Shown here in pieces: positions 17,688 to 26,689 of a DNA stretch of 34,568 nucleotides; position 1 is the first letter of the stretch, and every line of letters begins with the position of its first letter. The notes under the pieces were generated by a model. The model was not told the origin of the DNA and did no database searches. It worked only from the letters and a program-made list of their open reading frames with translations. The stretch comes from Clostridia bacterium (lineage in GTDB: Bacteria; Bacillota; Clostridia; Christensenellales; UBA1242), in the NCBI GenBank assembly GCA_017464845.1, contig JAFTYD010000036.1:1-34568 (forward strand), in the 5' to 3' direction. The translations under genes and the position numbers were made by a program.

Positions 17688-19310
17688 GTGATAAAAGCTA
17701 ATGAAATTAATTTATCTTTTGGTACACAGGTAATTTTTGATGACGCAAGTTTTCAAATAAATGACAATGATAAGATAGGAATTGTTGGTGTAAATGGTGC
17801 AGGCAAAACAACCCTATTTAAAGTACTTCTTGGCACCTGTGAGTTAGACTCTGGGACAATTAATTTTGGTAATTCAAGAATAGGTTATCTTCCTCAAGAA
17901 TTAAAGTTTGATGATGATGACACGACAACAGTTTGGGACTATTTGTATGATGCAAGACCAATAAGAAAACTAGAAAAAGAATTGAATGAAATTTATGAAA
18001 AATTAAGTGTAAATCCAGAAGATATGAACCTTGTTAGAAGAATGGGAAAAATTCAAGAAATGCTTGAACATTTAGATTGTTACAATGCAGAAGATATTTT
18101 GATTGACTTAATTGAAGAAATGCAAATTGACCCTGATATACTTGATAAAAAAATATCAGAACTTTCTGGTGGTCAAAAATCAAAACTTGCTTTTGCTCAT
18201 CTACTTTTTTCTGATTCTGATATTATGCTTTTAGATGAGCCAACAAACCACCTTGATGCAAGCACAAGAAATTATATTTCAAATTATCTAAAAAATTATA
18301 GAGGAAGTGTTTTAATAATAAGCCATGATATTGATTTTTTAAATGAAATATCTAACAAGATTTTGTTTGTTGATAAAACAACACATAAAACAAAAATTTA
18401 TACTGGAAATTATTCTGAGTTTAAGAAAAAATATGCACAAGAAAAATTACTTAAAAGTTTAAGAATTGAACAACAAGAAAAAGAAATTAAAAAATTAAGT
18501 GAATTTGTTTTAAAAGCAAGACAAGCTAGTGCAACTAATCATAACCTTAAAAAAGCTGGACAAGATAGAGAAAAGAAACTTGCTAAAAAACTTGAAGAAC
18601 TTGAAAAAAGAGATAAGGTATATAAAAAAGTTAAAATGCAACTTATTCCAAAAAGAGAAAGTCCAAAAGTTCCTATTGAAGTTGATAACATCTCTTTTGC
18701 TTATCCAAATGAAAAAACTCTTTATAATAAACTTTCTTTCAATTTATATGGAAATGAAAGATTTTTGGTTGTTGGAGAAAACGGTGTAGGTAAATCAACT
18801 TTACTCAAATTAATTGTTGGAAAATTATCTCCTAGCAAAGGAGAAATCAAAATAAACAACAAAACAGATATTGCTTATTATGCACAAGAACTTGAACTTA
18901 TTGATGAAAATAAAAATGTTTTTGAAAATACTGAAGATTATGACTACACAGATATTCAAAGAAGAAATCTTCTCGGAAACTTCTTATTCCAAGGAAATGA
19001 TGTTTTCAAAAAAGCAAGCGTTTTGTCTCCTGGAGAAAAAGCACGTGTTGCCCTTTGTAAAATTCTAATGCAAAAAGCAAATTTGTTAATACTTGATGAA
19101 CCAACAAACCACCTTGACCCCGAAACACAAGCAATAATTGGAGATAATTTCCGTGATTACACAGGAACAATTATTGTTGTTAGCCACAATCCTAGTTTTG
19201 TTGAACAAATTGGAATTACCCGTATGTTAATACTACCAGAAGGACAAATTATTGATTACTCACGTGAATTGCTTGAATACTACTATATTTTAAATGAAGA
19301 TATGCTCTGA
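17688..19310 (+). CDS. ABC-F family ATPase (ribosome-associated type)
   Basis: The product has two ATP-binding cassettes on one chain and no membrane segments, the hallmark of ABC-F. Cassette 1: Walker A GVNGAGKTT (34-42), signature LSGGQ (159-163), Walker B LLDEPTNHLD. Cassette 2: Walker A GENGVGKST (about 363-371), signature LSPGE (446-450), Walker B ILDEPTNHLD. The charged helical linker between them (about 240-330) corresponds to the P-site tRNA interaction motif. These proteins act on the ribosome and can aid translation or protect against ribosome-targeting antibiotics. At 540 residues with a short linker it is closest in layout to YbiT-like members; a resistance role cannot be claimed. 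The start is GTG after AAAAAAGGAG. Confidence 0.92.
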   Translation: MIKANEINLSFGTQVIFDDASFQINDNDKIGIVGVNGAGKTTLFKVLLGTCELDSGTINFGNSRIGYLPQELKFDDDDTTTVWDYLYDARPIRKLEKELNEIYEKLSVNPEDMNLVRRMGKIQEMLEHLDCYNAEDILIDLIEEMQIDPDILDKKISELSGGQKSKLAFAHLLFSDSDIMLLDEPTNHLDASTRNYISNYLKNYRGSVLIISHDIDFLNEISNKILFVDKTTHKTKIYTGNYSEFKKKYAQEKLLKSLRIEQQEKEIKKLSEFVLKARQASATNHNLKKAGQDREKKLAKKLEELEKRDKVYKKVKMQLIPKRESPKVPIEVDNISFAYPNEKTLYNKLSFNLYGNERFLVVGENGVGKSTLLKLIVGKLSPSKGEIKINNKTDIAYYAQELELIDENKNVFENTEDYDYTDIQRRNLLGNFLFQGNDVFKKASVLSPGEKARVALCKILMQKANLLILDEPTNHLDPETQAIIGDNFRDYTGTIIVVSHNPSFVEQIGITRMLILPEGQIIDYSRELLEYYYILNEDML

Positions 19311-19326
19311 TACTCATTTTTCATTA

Positions 19327-19355
19327 TTGCAAAAAACTATCATATGTGATATAAT
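19327..19355 (+). promoter_or_regulatory. Promoter of the large HD protein gene
   Basis: TTGCAA (19327-19332), 17 bases, TATAAT (19350-19355), close to the ATG at 19375. The -35 is the same variant as that at 10933. Confidence 0.6.
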
Positions 19356-19374
19356 ATTATTGATGAGGTAAATT

Positions 19375-20976
19375 ATGGATTCTTTACATAAAAAACATAT
19401 AGATACTTTAGTAAAGTATGGAATTTTGATTCCTTTTGATAAAAAATTAAAACTTTATCATGGTAGAGCAAGAGCAACTACTGAAAAAGGCGAATGGAAA
19501 GTTAAACCTATGTTTAAAAATGGTGGAAACTCAACAGGAAATTACAATGTTTATTCAATTTCCACTCTTTCAACAGCAGATTATCAAACTGCAAAAGATT
19601 TTGCCGAAGGTAGAGTTTTTCAAAATGCTACCCCTGAAGTTCATAGAATTGTAACTGATGATAAAGACGCCATGATTTTTGATTATGAATATGATTTATC
19701 TAAATTACCAAAAGAAGATAAAGAAGAAGTTATGCAAGCTTTTAAAGGTTTAGTTGACTATAAAATGACAAGTTTAACTCCTATCACTTTTGAATATAGA
19801 AGAACTGGTGGTATTATTTTTGAAACATTAAAACAAAAAAGAATTGAAAATAATACAAGCCTTTTAACTGAAAAAGATATTGATGATGTGTATAAAAAAC
19901 TTGCAAACACAGAAGTTCATTCTTATGAATCACCTATAACTCGTGCTATCGTTTATGAACTTGCAAGTTCAATGAATACTCAAGTACTTTTTAGATTTTA
20001 TCCAGATAAACTTATTAAAAAATATGCTCTTGAGAGCAAAGAAGAAAACAGAAATAATATGATTATCAATAATATTAAATATCCATTAAATATGAATTAT
20101 ATTGCTTCTGTTCTTTCAAATAGCCACATTGTTGGTGTTAAAGCATATATTGATTCAGCAACATTAGATAGAGTTATAACCGGCTATTATATCTTTGATC
20201 TTGATAAAGTTAATACTGAAAAAGCTATTGGAGATAAACACCAAGATATTTTTAACTGTTATCACGAAATTTCAAAATTATTTAATTCATTTAAACTTGA
20301 TAAGAATCTTATTGAAACTTTACACCAAAGTCCAGAATATATTATGGATAACATTGCATATAATTCTATATTTGAAAAACATTATAGAACTCACGATGGA
20401 AATTGGGAAGGTTTCACAATTGGACAACACACTGAAACTGTTTTAAGAGCTTTTGATGACACTTACAAAGATATCCCTATTGAAATTCAAGACATCTTGA
20501 AACTTGCAATAATTACACATGATATGGATAAAGGAATTTCTCGTCAAAACGGGCAAAGAGGATATGAATTCCAAAACCATTCTGCAAACAAATTTTATGA
20601 TATATTAAAAGTACCTAAACAACTTCAAAACGTTCTTAAATTTATGATAAGCGAATCTCAAATTTATACTTCTCAATATTTTATAAATCAAGAACAAAAA
20701 GGTATGAAATCGTTACAAAAAAGATGTACTGAAGTATTAAAAGAAATCACAAAAAAACCTTCTCCTGATATGATAAGAGGTTTTATGAATATGTGTATAA
20801 TGCTTCAAACTTGTGACGGTGGTGCTTATACTAGATATGGAATAACAAGAGATGAAACTACAAATTGTTATTACAGAAATGGGAATGATAGATTTACTCA
20901 AACTTTCAAAGAACCAACCGATTTATCTTCAAGAAAATTAGTTTTGAAAGTCGATAATCCCCTTGATAAAAAATAA
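19375..20976 (+). CDS. Large HD-domain protein with a possible ADP-ribosyltransferase-like N-terminus
   Basis: This 533-residue soluble protein has no signal peptide. The C-terminal part carries HD-type metal residues: His352 (IGQHTETVL), His382-Asp383 (IITHDMDKG) and a distal Asp481 (LQTCDGGAY), consistent with a metal-dependent phosphohydrolase. The N-terminal 80 residues hold LYHGR (27-31), then STLSTADYQTAKDFAEGR (63-80). This pattern recalls the R/H...STS...A..FA core of ADP-ribosyltransferases; it is weak evidence and no clear catalytic Glu was assigned. The middle (about 100-340) is unassigned. The gene is monocistronic, with RBS GATGAGG, its own promoter and a strong terminator. Alternatives are a plain HD hydrolase with a unique N-terminus or a nucleotide-signal hydrolase. 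Confidence 0.72.
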   Translation: MDSLHKKHIDTLVKYGILIPFDKKLKLYHGRARATTEKGEWKVKPMFKNGGNSTGNYNVYSISTLSTADYQTAKDFAEGRVFQNATPEVHRIVTDDKDAMIFDYEYDLSKLPKEDKEEVMQAFKGLVDYKMTSLTPITFEYRRTGGIIFETLKQKRIENNTSLLTEKDIDDVYKKLANTEVHSYESPITRAIVYELASSMNTQVLFRFYPDKLIKKYALESKEENRNNMIINNIKYPLNMNYIASVLSNSHIVGVKAYIDSATLDRVITGYYIFDLDKVNTEKAIGDKHQDIFNCYHEISKLFNSFKLDKNLIETLHQSPEYIMDNIAYNSIFEKHYRTHDGNWEGFTIGQHTETVLRAFDDTYKDIPIEIQDILKLAIITHDMDKGISRQNGQRGYEFQNHSANKFYDILKVPKQLQNVLKFMISESQIYTSQYFINQEQKGMKSLQKRCTEVLKEITKKPSPDMIRGFMNMCIMLQTCDGGAYTRYGITRDETTNCYYRNGNDRFTQTFKEPTDLSSRKLVLKVDNPLDKK

Positions 20977-20990
20977 TTTGTCTTAATATA

Positions 20991-21025
20991 AAAATAAAAA
21001 TCTTGAAATAAGATTTTTATTTTTT
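20991..21025 (+). terminator. Terminator after the large HD protein gene
   Basis: AATAAAAATCTT (20993-21004) pairs with AAGATTTTTATT (21010-21021), followed by T's. Confidence 0.8.
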
Positions 21026-21099
21026 GGTTACTATAAAATTGATTTAATGCAAAAAAAACAATAAAAATATAATATTTTTAAATAAAAAAGGAGTTTTTT

Positions 21100-21909
21100 A
21101 TGAATTTATTTGTTTTAGGAACAGGTCATGCATTTGCAGAAGATATTTACAACACTTGTTTCTGCTTACAAAATGGAAATGATTTTATGTTAGTTGATGC
21201 TGGTGGTGGACGTGAAATTCTTAAACAATTAGACTTATCTTTGATAGATTTAAATATGATAAATTATGCATTTATTTCTCATACTCATACCGACCATTTA
21301 TTAGGCTTTGCATGGGTTATTAGAAAAATTGTTCAATCATATATTTCTAAAGAAAGGACTCTATCTTTTACCATATATGGAAATGCAGAATGTATAAATG
21401 CAATTCATCACCTATCTCTTTCAATTCTTGGTGAAAAAATATTTAATACTTACTTTGAAAAGTTTATAAAACTAGAAGAAGTAAAAGCTGATGAAAGAAA
21501 AAATATAATGAATTTAAACTTCAATTTTTTTGATGTACTTGACCCTGATTTAACTCAATTTGGTTTTGAAATTGAAGAATATAAATTTGTTTTTGCTGGT
21601 GATATTCCTTTAAATAAATGTTACTATGATAGATTTAAAAATTGTAGATATATTTGTCTTGAAGCTTTTTGTGCAGAAAGCGACAAAGAAGGAAAAGAAG
21701 CTCAACTCAAAAAACATAAAACAGTTCATGAAGCTTCTGTTGCTGCAAATAAACTCAATGCAGAAAATGTTATTATTTGGCATACTGAAAATTGTGAATT
21801 TAGGAAAGTAAAATATTCACTTGAAGCAAAGAAAAGTTATAAAGGAAATATTATCATTCCTGACGATTTGGAACTTATTTATATCGAAAAGTTTGATGAA
21901 AACGAATAA
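21100..21909 (+). CDS. MBL-fold metallo-hydrolase (RNase Z-like)
   Basis: The 269-residue protein shows the metallo-beta-lactamase order: LGTGHAF at the start, VDAGGG (32-37), the metal motif HTHTDH (61-66), FAGD in the second half and IWHTE near the end. These give a two-metal hydrolase site. The initial LGTG, the His near the C-terminus and the lack of a signal peptide resemble RNase Z/ElaC-like or cyclic-nucleotide phosphodiesterase-like members, which cleave phosphodiester bonds. It is shorter than typical RNase Z and lacks an obvious exosite arm, so the substrate is open. The RBS is AAAAAAGGAG. It is a single-gene unit ended by the hairpin at 21923. Confidence 0.88.
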   Translation: MNLFVLGTGHAFAEDIYNTCFCLQNGNDFMLVDAGGGREILKQLDLSLIDLNMINYAFISHTHTDHLLGFAWVIRKIVQSYISKERTLSFTIYGNAECINAIHHLSLSILGEKIFNTYFEKFIKLEEVKADERKNIMNLNFNFFDVLDPDLTQFGFEIEEYKFVFAGDIPLNKCYYDRFKNCRYICLEAFCAESDKEGKEAQLKKHKTVHEASVAANKLNAENVIIWHTENCEFRKVKYSLEAKKSYKGNIIIPDDLELIYIEKFDENE

Positions 21910-21922
21910 AAAAATATAAATT

Positions 21923-21959
21923 AGTGTAAAAATAACTTATAAATTTTTACACTTTTTTT
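21923..21959 (+). terminator. Terminator after the MBL-fold gene
   Basis: AGTGTAAAAAT (21923-21933) pairs with ATTTTTACACT (21943-21953), followed by T's. Confidence 0.85.
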
Positions 21960-21988
21960 ATACAACTTTATATCAAACATGTTATAAT
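21959..21988 (+). promoter_or_regulatory. Likely promoter of the 267-aa unknown gene
   Basis: TATACA (21959-21964), 18 bases, TATAAT (21983-21988). The -10 is perfect and the -35 is weak. Confidence 0.4.
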
Positions 21989-22043
21989 ATTATTATAAAA
22001 AAAAGAATTTTAAACTATATATTAAAAGGAAGAAATTAAAGTT

Positions 22044-22847
22044 ATGGTAAGAAAAGATTATGAAAAACTTATAAGAGAAAAATTTAAAGGCAACACAAAA
22101 AAAATTATGCTTGAACAAGTTAAAAATTTTTATGAAATTTCAAAAAAAGATGTTTATAGAAAAAAATATAAAGTAGGTGAAAATGTTTACCTTGCTCAAT
22201 ATAATTTAATTGCTGGTCTTAACCTTAACATTGAATATCTTAAACAAATTTCAAAAGAAGGAAAAATTTGTGCTGACTATACCGGTATTGAAACTAACCA
22301 TAAAGTAAAATGGGCAGTCTCTACTTGGAAATTTGCTAAAAGAATAAAATTAAAAGATTACATCACAAACTATTCTGGAATGACCATAGCTTACAACGAC
22401 ACTTATGAAATTGTTCCATATGAAAAAATTAAAACTTTTGTTAAAAAATTAAAAAAACAATACAATTTTCTATGGGAAGCAGAATCTACTAGAGAAATGA
22501 GATTTCTTCCTAGCAATATAATTGACAATGATAACATAGGTTTAATTTTTAATATGGGACATGAAGGTTGTGAAAAAATGCTTAAAAATGAATTAACACA
22601 AAACTTTATTCCAGATGAAATCAAACTCACCCTTGCCCCTAATGAACAAAATAATCTTCGTTATATTATAGAAAAAAGTGTTATTGAACGATGTTCATAT
22701 GTAATATTTGGAATTCCGAGAAATTGTATTGAAGGATTATTCGTTAATAGAAAAACAGAAAGTAATAAAGAATTATTATCTAACTTAAAAGAACTCTTTC
22801 CAGATTGTTATATTTGCAACCTTGATGGTAAAGTCATAGTTGAATAA
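22044..22847 (+). CDS. Unknown soluble protein, 267 aa
   Basis: Not firmly recognised. The start follows AAAGGAAG. It is basic and soluble with no signal peptide. The N-terminus is helical and Lys-rich (about 1-45), followed by NVYLAQYNLIAGLNLNIEYL and a region with WAVSTWKFAKRIKLKDYI. The C-terminal segment SYVIFGIPRNCIEGLFVNRK, then a helix and CYICNLDGKVIVE, recalls the last strands of DUF2971/ADP-ribosyltransferase-like proteins, where 'V.FG...I..I..G' precedes a helix and a strand. That similarity is weak and by eye. It is a single gene with its own promoter and terminator between the MBL hydrolase and the convergent PfkB/ABC unit. Confidence 0.7.
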   Translation: MVRKDYEKLIREKFKGNTKKIMLEQVKNFYEISKKDVYRKKYKVGENVYLAQYNLIAGLNLNIEYLKQISKEGKICADYTGIETNHKVKWAVSTWKFAKRIKLKDYITNYSGMTIAYNDTYEIVPYEKIKTFVKKLKKQYNFLWEAESTREMRFLPSNIIDNDNIGLIFNMGHEGCEKMLKNELTQNFIPDEIKLTLAPNEQNNLRYIIEKSVIERCSYVIFGIPRNCIEGLFVNRKTESNKELLSNLKELFPDCYICNLDGKVIVE

Positions 22848-22913
22848 AATTTATTTAACTCTTTAAATATTCACTTATATTCAAATGTTAAAATATAAAA
22901 ACTCATATTAATT

Positions 22914-22954
22914 AAAAAAGAAAGTATATTACAGCAAAACACTTTCTTTTTTTT
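22914..22954 (+). terminator. Terminator of the 267-aa unknown gene
   Basis: AAAAAAGAAAGT (22914-22925) pairs with ACTTTCTTTTTT (22941-22952) around a 15-base loop. Confidence 0.7.
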
Positions 22955-23071
22955 GTTTATTTAAAATTTATCCTATAAAAATAAGTTTTTTTACTTAATA
23001 GAGAAAATCTGTGTAATTTATTTGTTTTTTATTTTCCACCCAAATAAACCCTATTTATAGCTTAATTAAAC

Positions 23072-23111
23072 TAAAAAAAAGAATTAGAACATTTCTGCTC
23101 TAACTCTTTTT
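23072..23111 (-). terminator. Terminator of the ABC-PfkB unit
   Basis: On the minus strand AAAAAGAGTTAGA pairs with TCTAATTCTTTTT (one G-U pair), followed by T's. Confidence 0.7.
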
Positions 23112-23164
23112 ATTTTTAATAATTTTAAAAATTTGAAACTAAAATTTAGTCCTATTTATTTTTA

Positions 23165-24118
23165 TTAAGCAATAGTATTTGTTTTTGCAAATTCTTTTTC
23201 ATAGAGTTTATCTCTTTCTGCTCTCATTGGCATACCTTTTTGAGCAGTTTCATGTTGAATCTTTATTGCTGATGCACAAGTTGCTTTTTCAAGAGCAGTC
23301 TTCATTGGAACTCCTTTTGAAATCAATGCAGCAAAGTTTCCTGCAAGAGTATCTCCTGCTCCTGTTGTATCAACAACATTTTGAACATTAACTGCTTTAA
23401 TTTTTACTACTTGTTTTCCATCATGATACATAAGTCCATTTTCGCCTAATGTAACAATCAATTTGTTTGGATATTTAACTACACAAGATTCAATATCTTT
23501 TGTACCGAAAATTGTTTCACATTCTTTTTGGTTACAAGTGATATAAGTAACTTTATCAATCAAATCTCTATTTTCTTTTTCTGTAATAACAAGTCTTTCT
23601 GGTCTACATGGTGTCAAAATAACAGGTTTTCCAATTTCATGACAATAATTGATAAGATAAGAACTAAATTCCTTTGGTGCTTTAAGTTGCATCATAACAA
23701 CTGTACTCTTTTGAATAACATTTGCATATGTTTTAACCAAATCAACATCAAAAGCATTGATAGCTCCTGTTTGTCTTTTTAATTCATTTTCGCCGTCATA
23801 ACTTACATAAGCATCACATAAGTCATTGTTAAGTCCTGCAACAAATCTTGTAAATGGAGCTACATGGTTTTTAACCATATTGATAACAATATCTTCACCA
23901 ACGACATCTGAACCAAGTTTTGCGATATAGGCAACTTTAACACCTGCTCTAGCTGCTGCAACTGCTTGGTTTGAACCTTTTCCACCTGGATTTTGACAAA
24001 CAGGTTCAAATTCTCCACCTGGAGTTTTTTGACGGAAAGTTCTATCTAAACTTGCTCCACCAACTACGCATACATCATACAACCAATCGGTTTCTGTTCC
24101 AAATTCTCTTTCTTCCAT
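23165..24118 (-). CDS. PfkB-family carbohydrate kinase (ribokinase-like)
   Basis: The 317-residue protein matches ribokinase-type PfkB kinases. GGASLD (20-25) opens the fold, GGKGSNQAVAAARAG starts at 45 (PfkB signature 1), and DTTGAGDTLAGNF starts at 250 (signature 2) with the catalytic base Asp256 and the anion hole GAGD. It uses ATP to phosphorylate a sugar or nucleoside; ribose is likely but not proven. The start follows TTGGAGG. It begins 17 bases after the stop of the ABC exporter, so the two are one transcript. The pairing is unusual because ribokinases normally go with sugar importers, whereas the transporter here has an exporter layout. An additional N-terminal stretch of about 14 residues precedes the first strand. 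Confidence 0.9.
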   Translation of the reverse strand: MEEREFGTETDWLYDVCVVGGASLDRTFRQKTPGGEFEPVCQNPGGKGSNQAVAAARAGVKVAYIAKLGSDVVGEDIVINMVKNHVAPFTRFVAGLNNDLCDAYVSYDGENELKRQTGAINAFDVDLVKTYANVIQKSTVVMMQLKAPKEFSSYLINYCHEIGKPVILTPCRPERLVITEKENRDLIDKVTYITCNQKECETIFGTKDIESCVVKYPNKLIVTLGENGLMYHDGKQVVKIKAVNVQNVVDTTGAGDTLAGNFAALISKGVPMKTALEKATCASAIKIQHETAQKGMPMRAERDKLYEKEFAKTNTIA

Positions 24119-24135
24119 AATAATACCTCCAACGT

Positions 24136-25911
24136 TTAAGCTTCGTCTTTATGTTTTTTTTCTTCTTGCATATAGAATTTTCTATATCTTGGACACTTTT
24201 TGATAAGGAAATTGTGTGTACCAGACTTTATTATCTTACCCTTATCTACAAAATATATCATATCACAATCCTTAATAGTTGTCAATCTATGTGCTACTAT
24301 CACGATAGTCTTGTTTTTCTTAAGTCTATCAATTGTTTTCATAATATATGCTTGTGATAAGTTATCAAGTGCACTTGTTGCTTCATCAAATATGAACACT
24401 TTTGCACCTGTAAGAATTGCTCTAGCAATACAAATTCTTTGTCTTTGACCACCTGAAAGGTTTGTTCCTTTTTCTCCTAATGGAGTATCAAGACCAAGTG
24501 GTAATTTTTTAACAAAATTCCATATTCCTGACTGTTTTAATGCTTTGATTATCTTATCTTCCGTTACATTGTCAGAAGCAAGCATCAAGTTTTCTCTTAT
24601 AGTCATATTGAAAAGATATGGATTTTGAGTAATCATTGTTACATTTTTTCTTAAGAACTCTTTTGAAAGTTCTCCAATTGGTACATTGTCATAATATATT
24701 TCCCCTTTTAATGGGTCATACAATTTGCACATAAGATTAATCAAAGTAGTTTTACCACAACCACTAGGTCCCACAAAAGCAATCTTTGTATGTGGTTGAA
24801 TCTTCATATTTATATTTGTTAAAAGTGGTTCTTCATTGTATGAGAAACTAACTCTTTTAAATTCAATATTGCCTTTGAACCCTCTAATTGATTTTGTACC
24901 ATATTTATCTTTTTTAAATTCAGAACTATTAAGTTCCAATATTCTTTTTGCAGAAAGTTCGGTAATCTTAAAATCGTTTGCCATTTCGCATAGTTGTTTA
25001 CCAAAATCAAGCAATTTGTTTTTATATATGTAACAAGTATAGAAGATTGAGAAACCTAACAAGTTTGAATTAATTAAATATATACAAAGTAAAATAAAGA
25101 AGAAATCACAGAAACTTGCTACTGACTTTGAAAGATTGTCAAATGTAACACCTAAGTACCACTCACGATTATCTTTTTTAACATAGTCAACTTGTTGAGC
25201 TTCAATTTTCTCTAACAACTTTTCTTCCATTTGAGAAGTCTTTAAATCTTTTATACCTTGGATTGTTTCGGTAATCATTGCATTACCTTTTTCAAAACTT
25301 TGATAAACACCTGGTTTTAATTTTGCAAAGTAATGAACTCTAATTTTAAATACCAAATATCTTAAAACAATAAACACAATTATGAATATTGCAAGCAAGT
25401 AGTTTTGAATAAACATAAACACCAAGAAACCTACATATGTGATTATGTTAACCATTGTTCTTGCAACTCTTTTAAATGCTTCACTAATAATTGAAAAATC
25501 TGAAATTAATCTAGTTGTAAAGAAACCATTGTTAAGTCTTTCAAAATTTGAAAGGTTAAAATTCAAAGTTGTTCTTACCATATTCATCTTAACTTTGAGC
25601 ATAACATTGTTTTCTAATCTTTTAAAGAACTGAGTATTAATAACACCAATAATCAAAATTACAAGTTCAACTGCAAGCAAGTAACCTGCGTTTTTGAATG
25701 CAGTTGCGAATGCATTATTTTGTCCTGAAGTCATATTTTGAACAACAACACTTAAAAATAATGATGAAATAATACTTCCAAAAGCTTGTAAAAATAATCC
25801 CAAAAAGTAACCAATACAAAGCCATGGATACGACAAATAAAATCTCATATATTTCATGAGATTCTTGTAACCTTTAACTTGTACTGTACTTAAATCAGAA
25901 GATGCTTTCAT
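24136..25911 (-). CDS. ABC exporter, fused permease-ATPase
   Basis: This 591-residue half-transporter has an N-terminal domain with about six membrane helices (about 30-320) and a C-terminal ATPase. The ATPase shows Walker A GPSGCGKTT (381-389), signature LSGGQRQR (485-492), Walker B VFIFDEATSALD and the H-loop VAHRLTT. This is the type IV exporter layout of MsbA/LmrA-like proteins that work as dimers; the substrate is unknown. The -10 box lies so close to the ATG at 25909-25911 that only about three bases of leader are expected, and the Shine-Dalgarno match (AAAGAGAA) is weak. An internal Met at residue 19, preceded by AAAGG, is an alternative start. It is first in a unit with the PfkB kinase. 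Confidence 0.9.
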   Translation of the reverse strand: MKASSDLSTVQVKGYKNLMKYMRFYLSYPWLCIGYFLGLFLQAFGSIISSLFLSVVVQNMTSGQNNAFATAFKNAGYLLAVELVILIIGVINTQFFKRLENNVMLKVKMNMVRTTLNFNLSNFERLNNGFFTTRLISDFSIISEAFKRVARTMVNIITYVGFLVFMFIQNYLLAIFIIVFIVLRYLVFKIRVHYFAKLKPGVYQSFEKGNAMITETIQGIKDLKTSQMEEKLLEKIEAQQVDYVKKDNREWYLGVTFDNLSKSVASFCDFFFILLCIYLINSNLLGFSIFYTCYIYKNKLLDFGKQLCEMANDFKITELSAKRILELNSSEFKKDKYGTKSIRGFKGNIEFKRVSFSYNEEPLLTNINMKIQPHTKIAFVGPSGCGKTTLINLMCKLYDPLKGEIYYDNVPIGELSKEFLRKNVTMITQNPYLFNMTIRENLMLASDNVTEDKIIKALKQSGIWNFVKKLPLGLDTPLGEKGTNLSGGQRQRICIARAILTGAKVFIFDEATSALDNLSQAYIMKTIDRLKKNKTIVIVAHRLTTIKDCDMIYFVDKGKIIKSGTHNFLIKKCPRYRKFYMQEEKKHKDEA

Positions 25912-25920
25912 TTCTCTTTT

Positions 25921-25949
25921 ATTATAACAACATTTTTTTTAAAAGTAAA
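25921..25949 (-). promoter_or_regulatory. Promoter of the ABC-PfkB unit
   Basis: On the minus strand TTTACT (25949-25944), 17 bases, TATAAT (25926-25921). The expected start is near 25914, immediately before the annotated ATG. Confidence 0.6.
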
Positions 25950-26058
25950 TACAAAAAAACAAAATATTTATATTTATTTTAAATAATTACTTTTATTTAT
26001 ATTTATATAAACGCATATGTTAAAAAATGAAAAATTTTTCATATTCAAATAAAAACAT

Positions 26059-26087
26059 TTGTTTTTAAAAAAATGGTTTGTTATATT
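26059..26087 (+). promoter_or_regulatory. Likely promoter of the tdk operon
   Basis: TTGTTT (26059-26064), 17 bases, TATATT (26082-26087), shortly before the ATG at 26105. Confidence 0.45.
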
Positions 26088-26104
26088 ATTATCAGAGGTA
26101 AATT

Positions 26105-26689
26105 ATGGCAAAACTTTATTTTAAATATGGAGCTATGGGAAGTTCAAAAACAGCACAAGCTCTTATGTGTAAATTCAATTATGAACAAAAAGGTTATACA
26201 GTAAAACTTTTAAAACCACTTATTGATAACCGTGATGTTTTAAATAACAAAAATATCGTTAAAAGTAGAATTGGACTTTATGCTGATTGCATATCTTTTT
26301 CTCAAAATGATAACCTTGTTGATATATGTGGAACACTTGATAAAAACAGTGTTGTTATCGTTGATGAATGTCAATTTTTAACCACATTACAAGTTGAACA
26401 ACTTAAACAAATTTCACTTTCAACTCCCGTATTATGCTATGGACTTTTGACCAACTTTCAAACAAAACTTTTTGAAGGTAGCAAAAGGTTAGTTGAGATA
26501 GCAGATTCTCTTATGGAGATAAAATCTGTTTGTAAATGTGGAAGAAAAGCTATGATAAATTCAAGATGGCAAAATGGAAAATTGGTTACTCATGGTGAAG
26601 AAGTTTTAATTGGTGGAGACGATACCTATGAAGGTATATGCTACACCTGCTATCTTAAGGAAATTCAAAAACAATCAAAGGAGAATTAG
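26105..26689 (+). CDS. tdk: Thymidine kinase, type II
   Basis: The 194-residue enzyme phosphorylates thymidine with ATP to dTMP in the salvage pathway. The P-loop GAMGSSKT is at residues 9-16, and DECQF holds the catalytic Glu88. The thymidine-binding lasso segment follows CYGLLTNFQTKLFEGSKRL. The structural zinc site is CKCG (Cys143, Cys145) with CYTC (Cys179, Cys182). Length and motif order match bacterial TK1-like enzymes. The RBS is CAGAGG. The stop codon is immediately followed by the next start, so it heads an operon with an unknown protein and an AlkD-type glycosylase. Confidence 0.95.
   Translation: MAKLYFKYGAMGSSKTAQALMCKFNYEQKGYTVKLLKPLIDNRDVLNNKNIVKSRIGLYADCISFSQNDNLVDICGTLDKNSVVIVDECQFLTTLQVEQLKQISLSTPVLCYGLLTNFQTKLFEGSKRLVEIADSLMEIKSVCKCGRKAMINSRWQNGKLVTHGEEVLIGGDDTYEGICYTCYLKEIQKQSKEN

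Larger units (their letters stand above)
22848..23164. other. Convergent intergenic region with two terminators
   Basis: This region holds a plus-strand terminator for the 267-residue gene and a minus-strand terminator for the kinase gene. The AT-rich bases between them (about 22955-23071) show no coding frame, RNA gene or repeat that could be recognised. Confidence 0.6.

Noticed and set aside
18529..18789. Alternative frame inside the ABC-F gene
   Set aside because: Low-complexity Lys/Leu-rich shadow of the linker region; the main frame carries all the ABC motifs.
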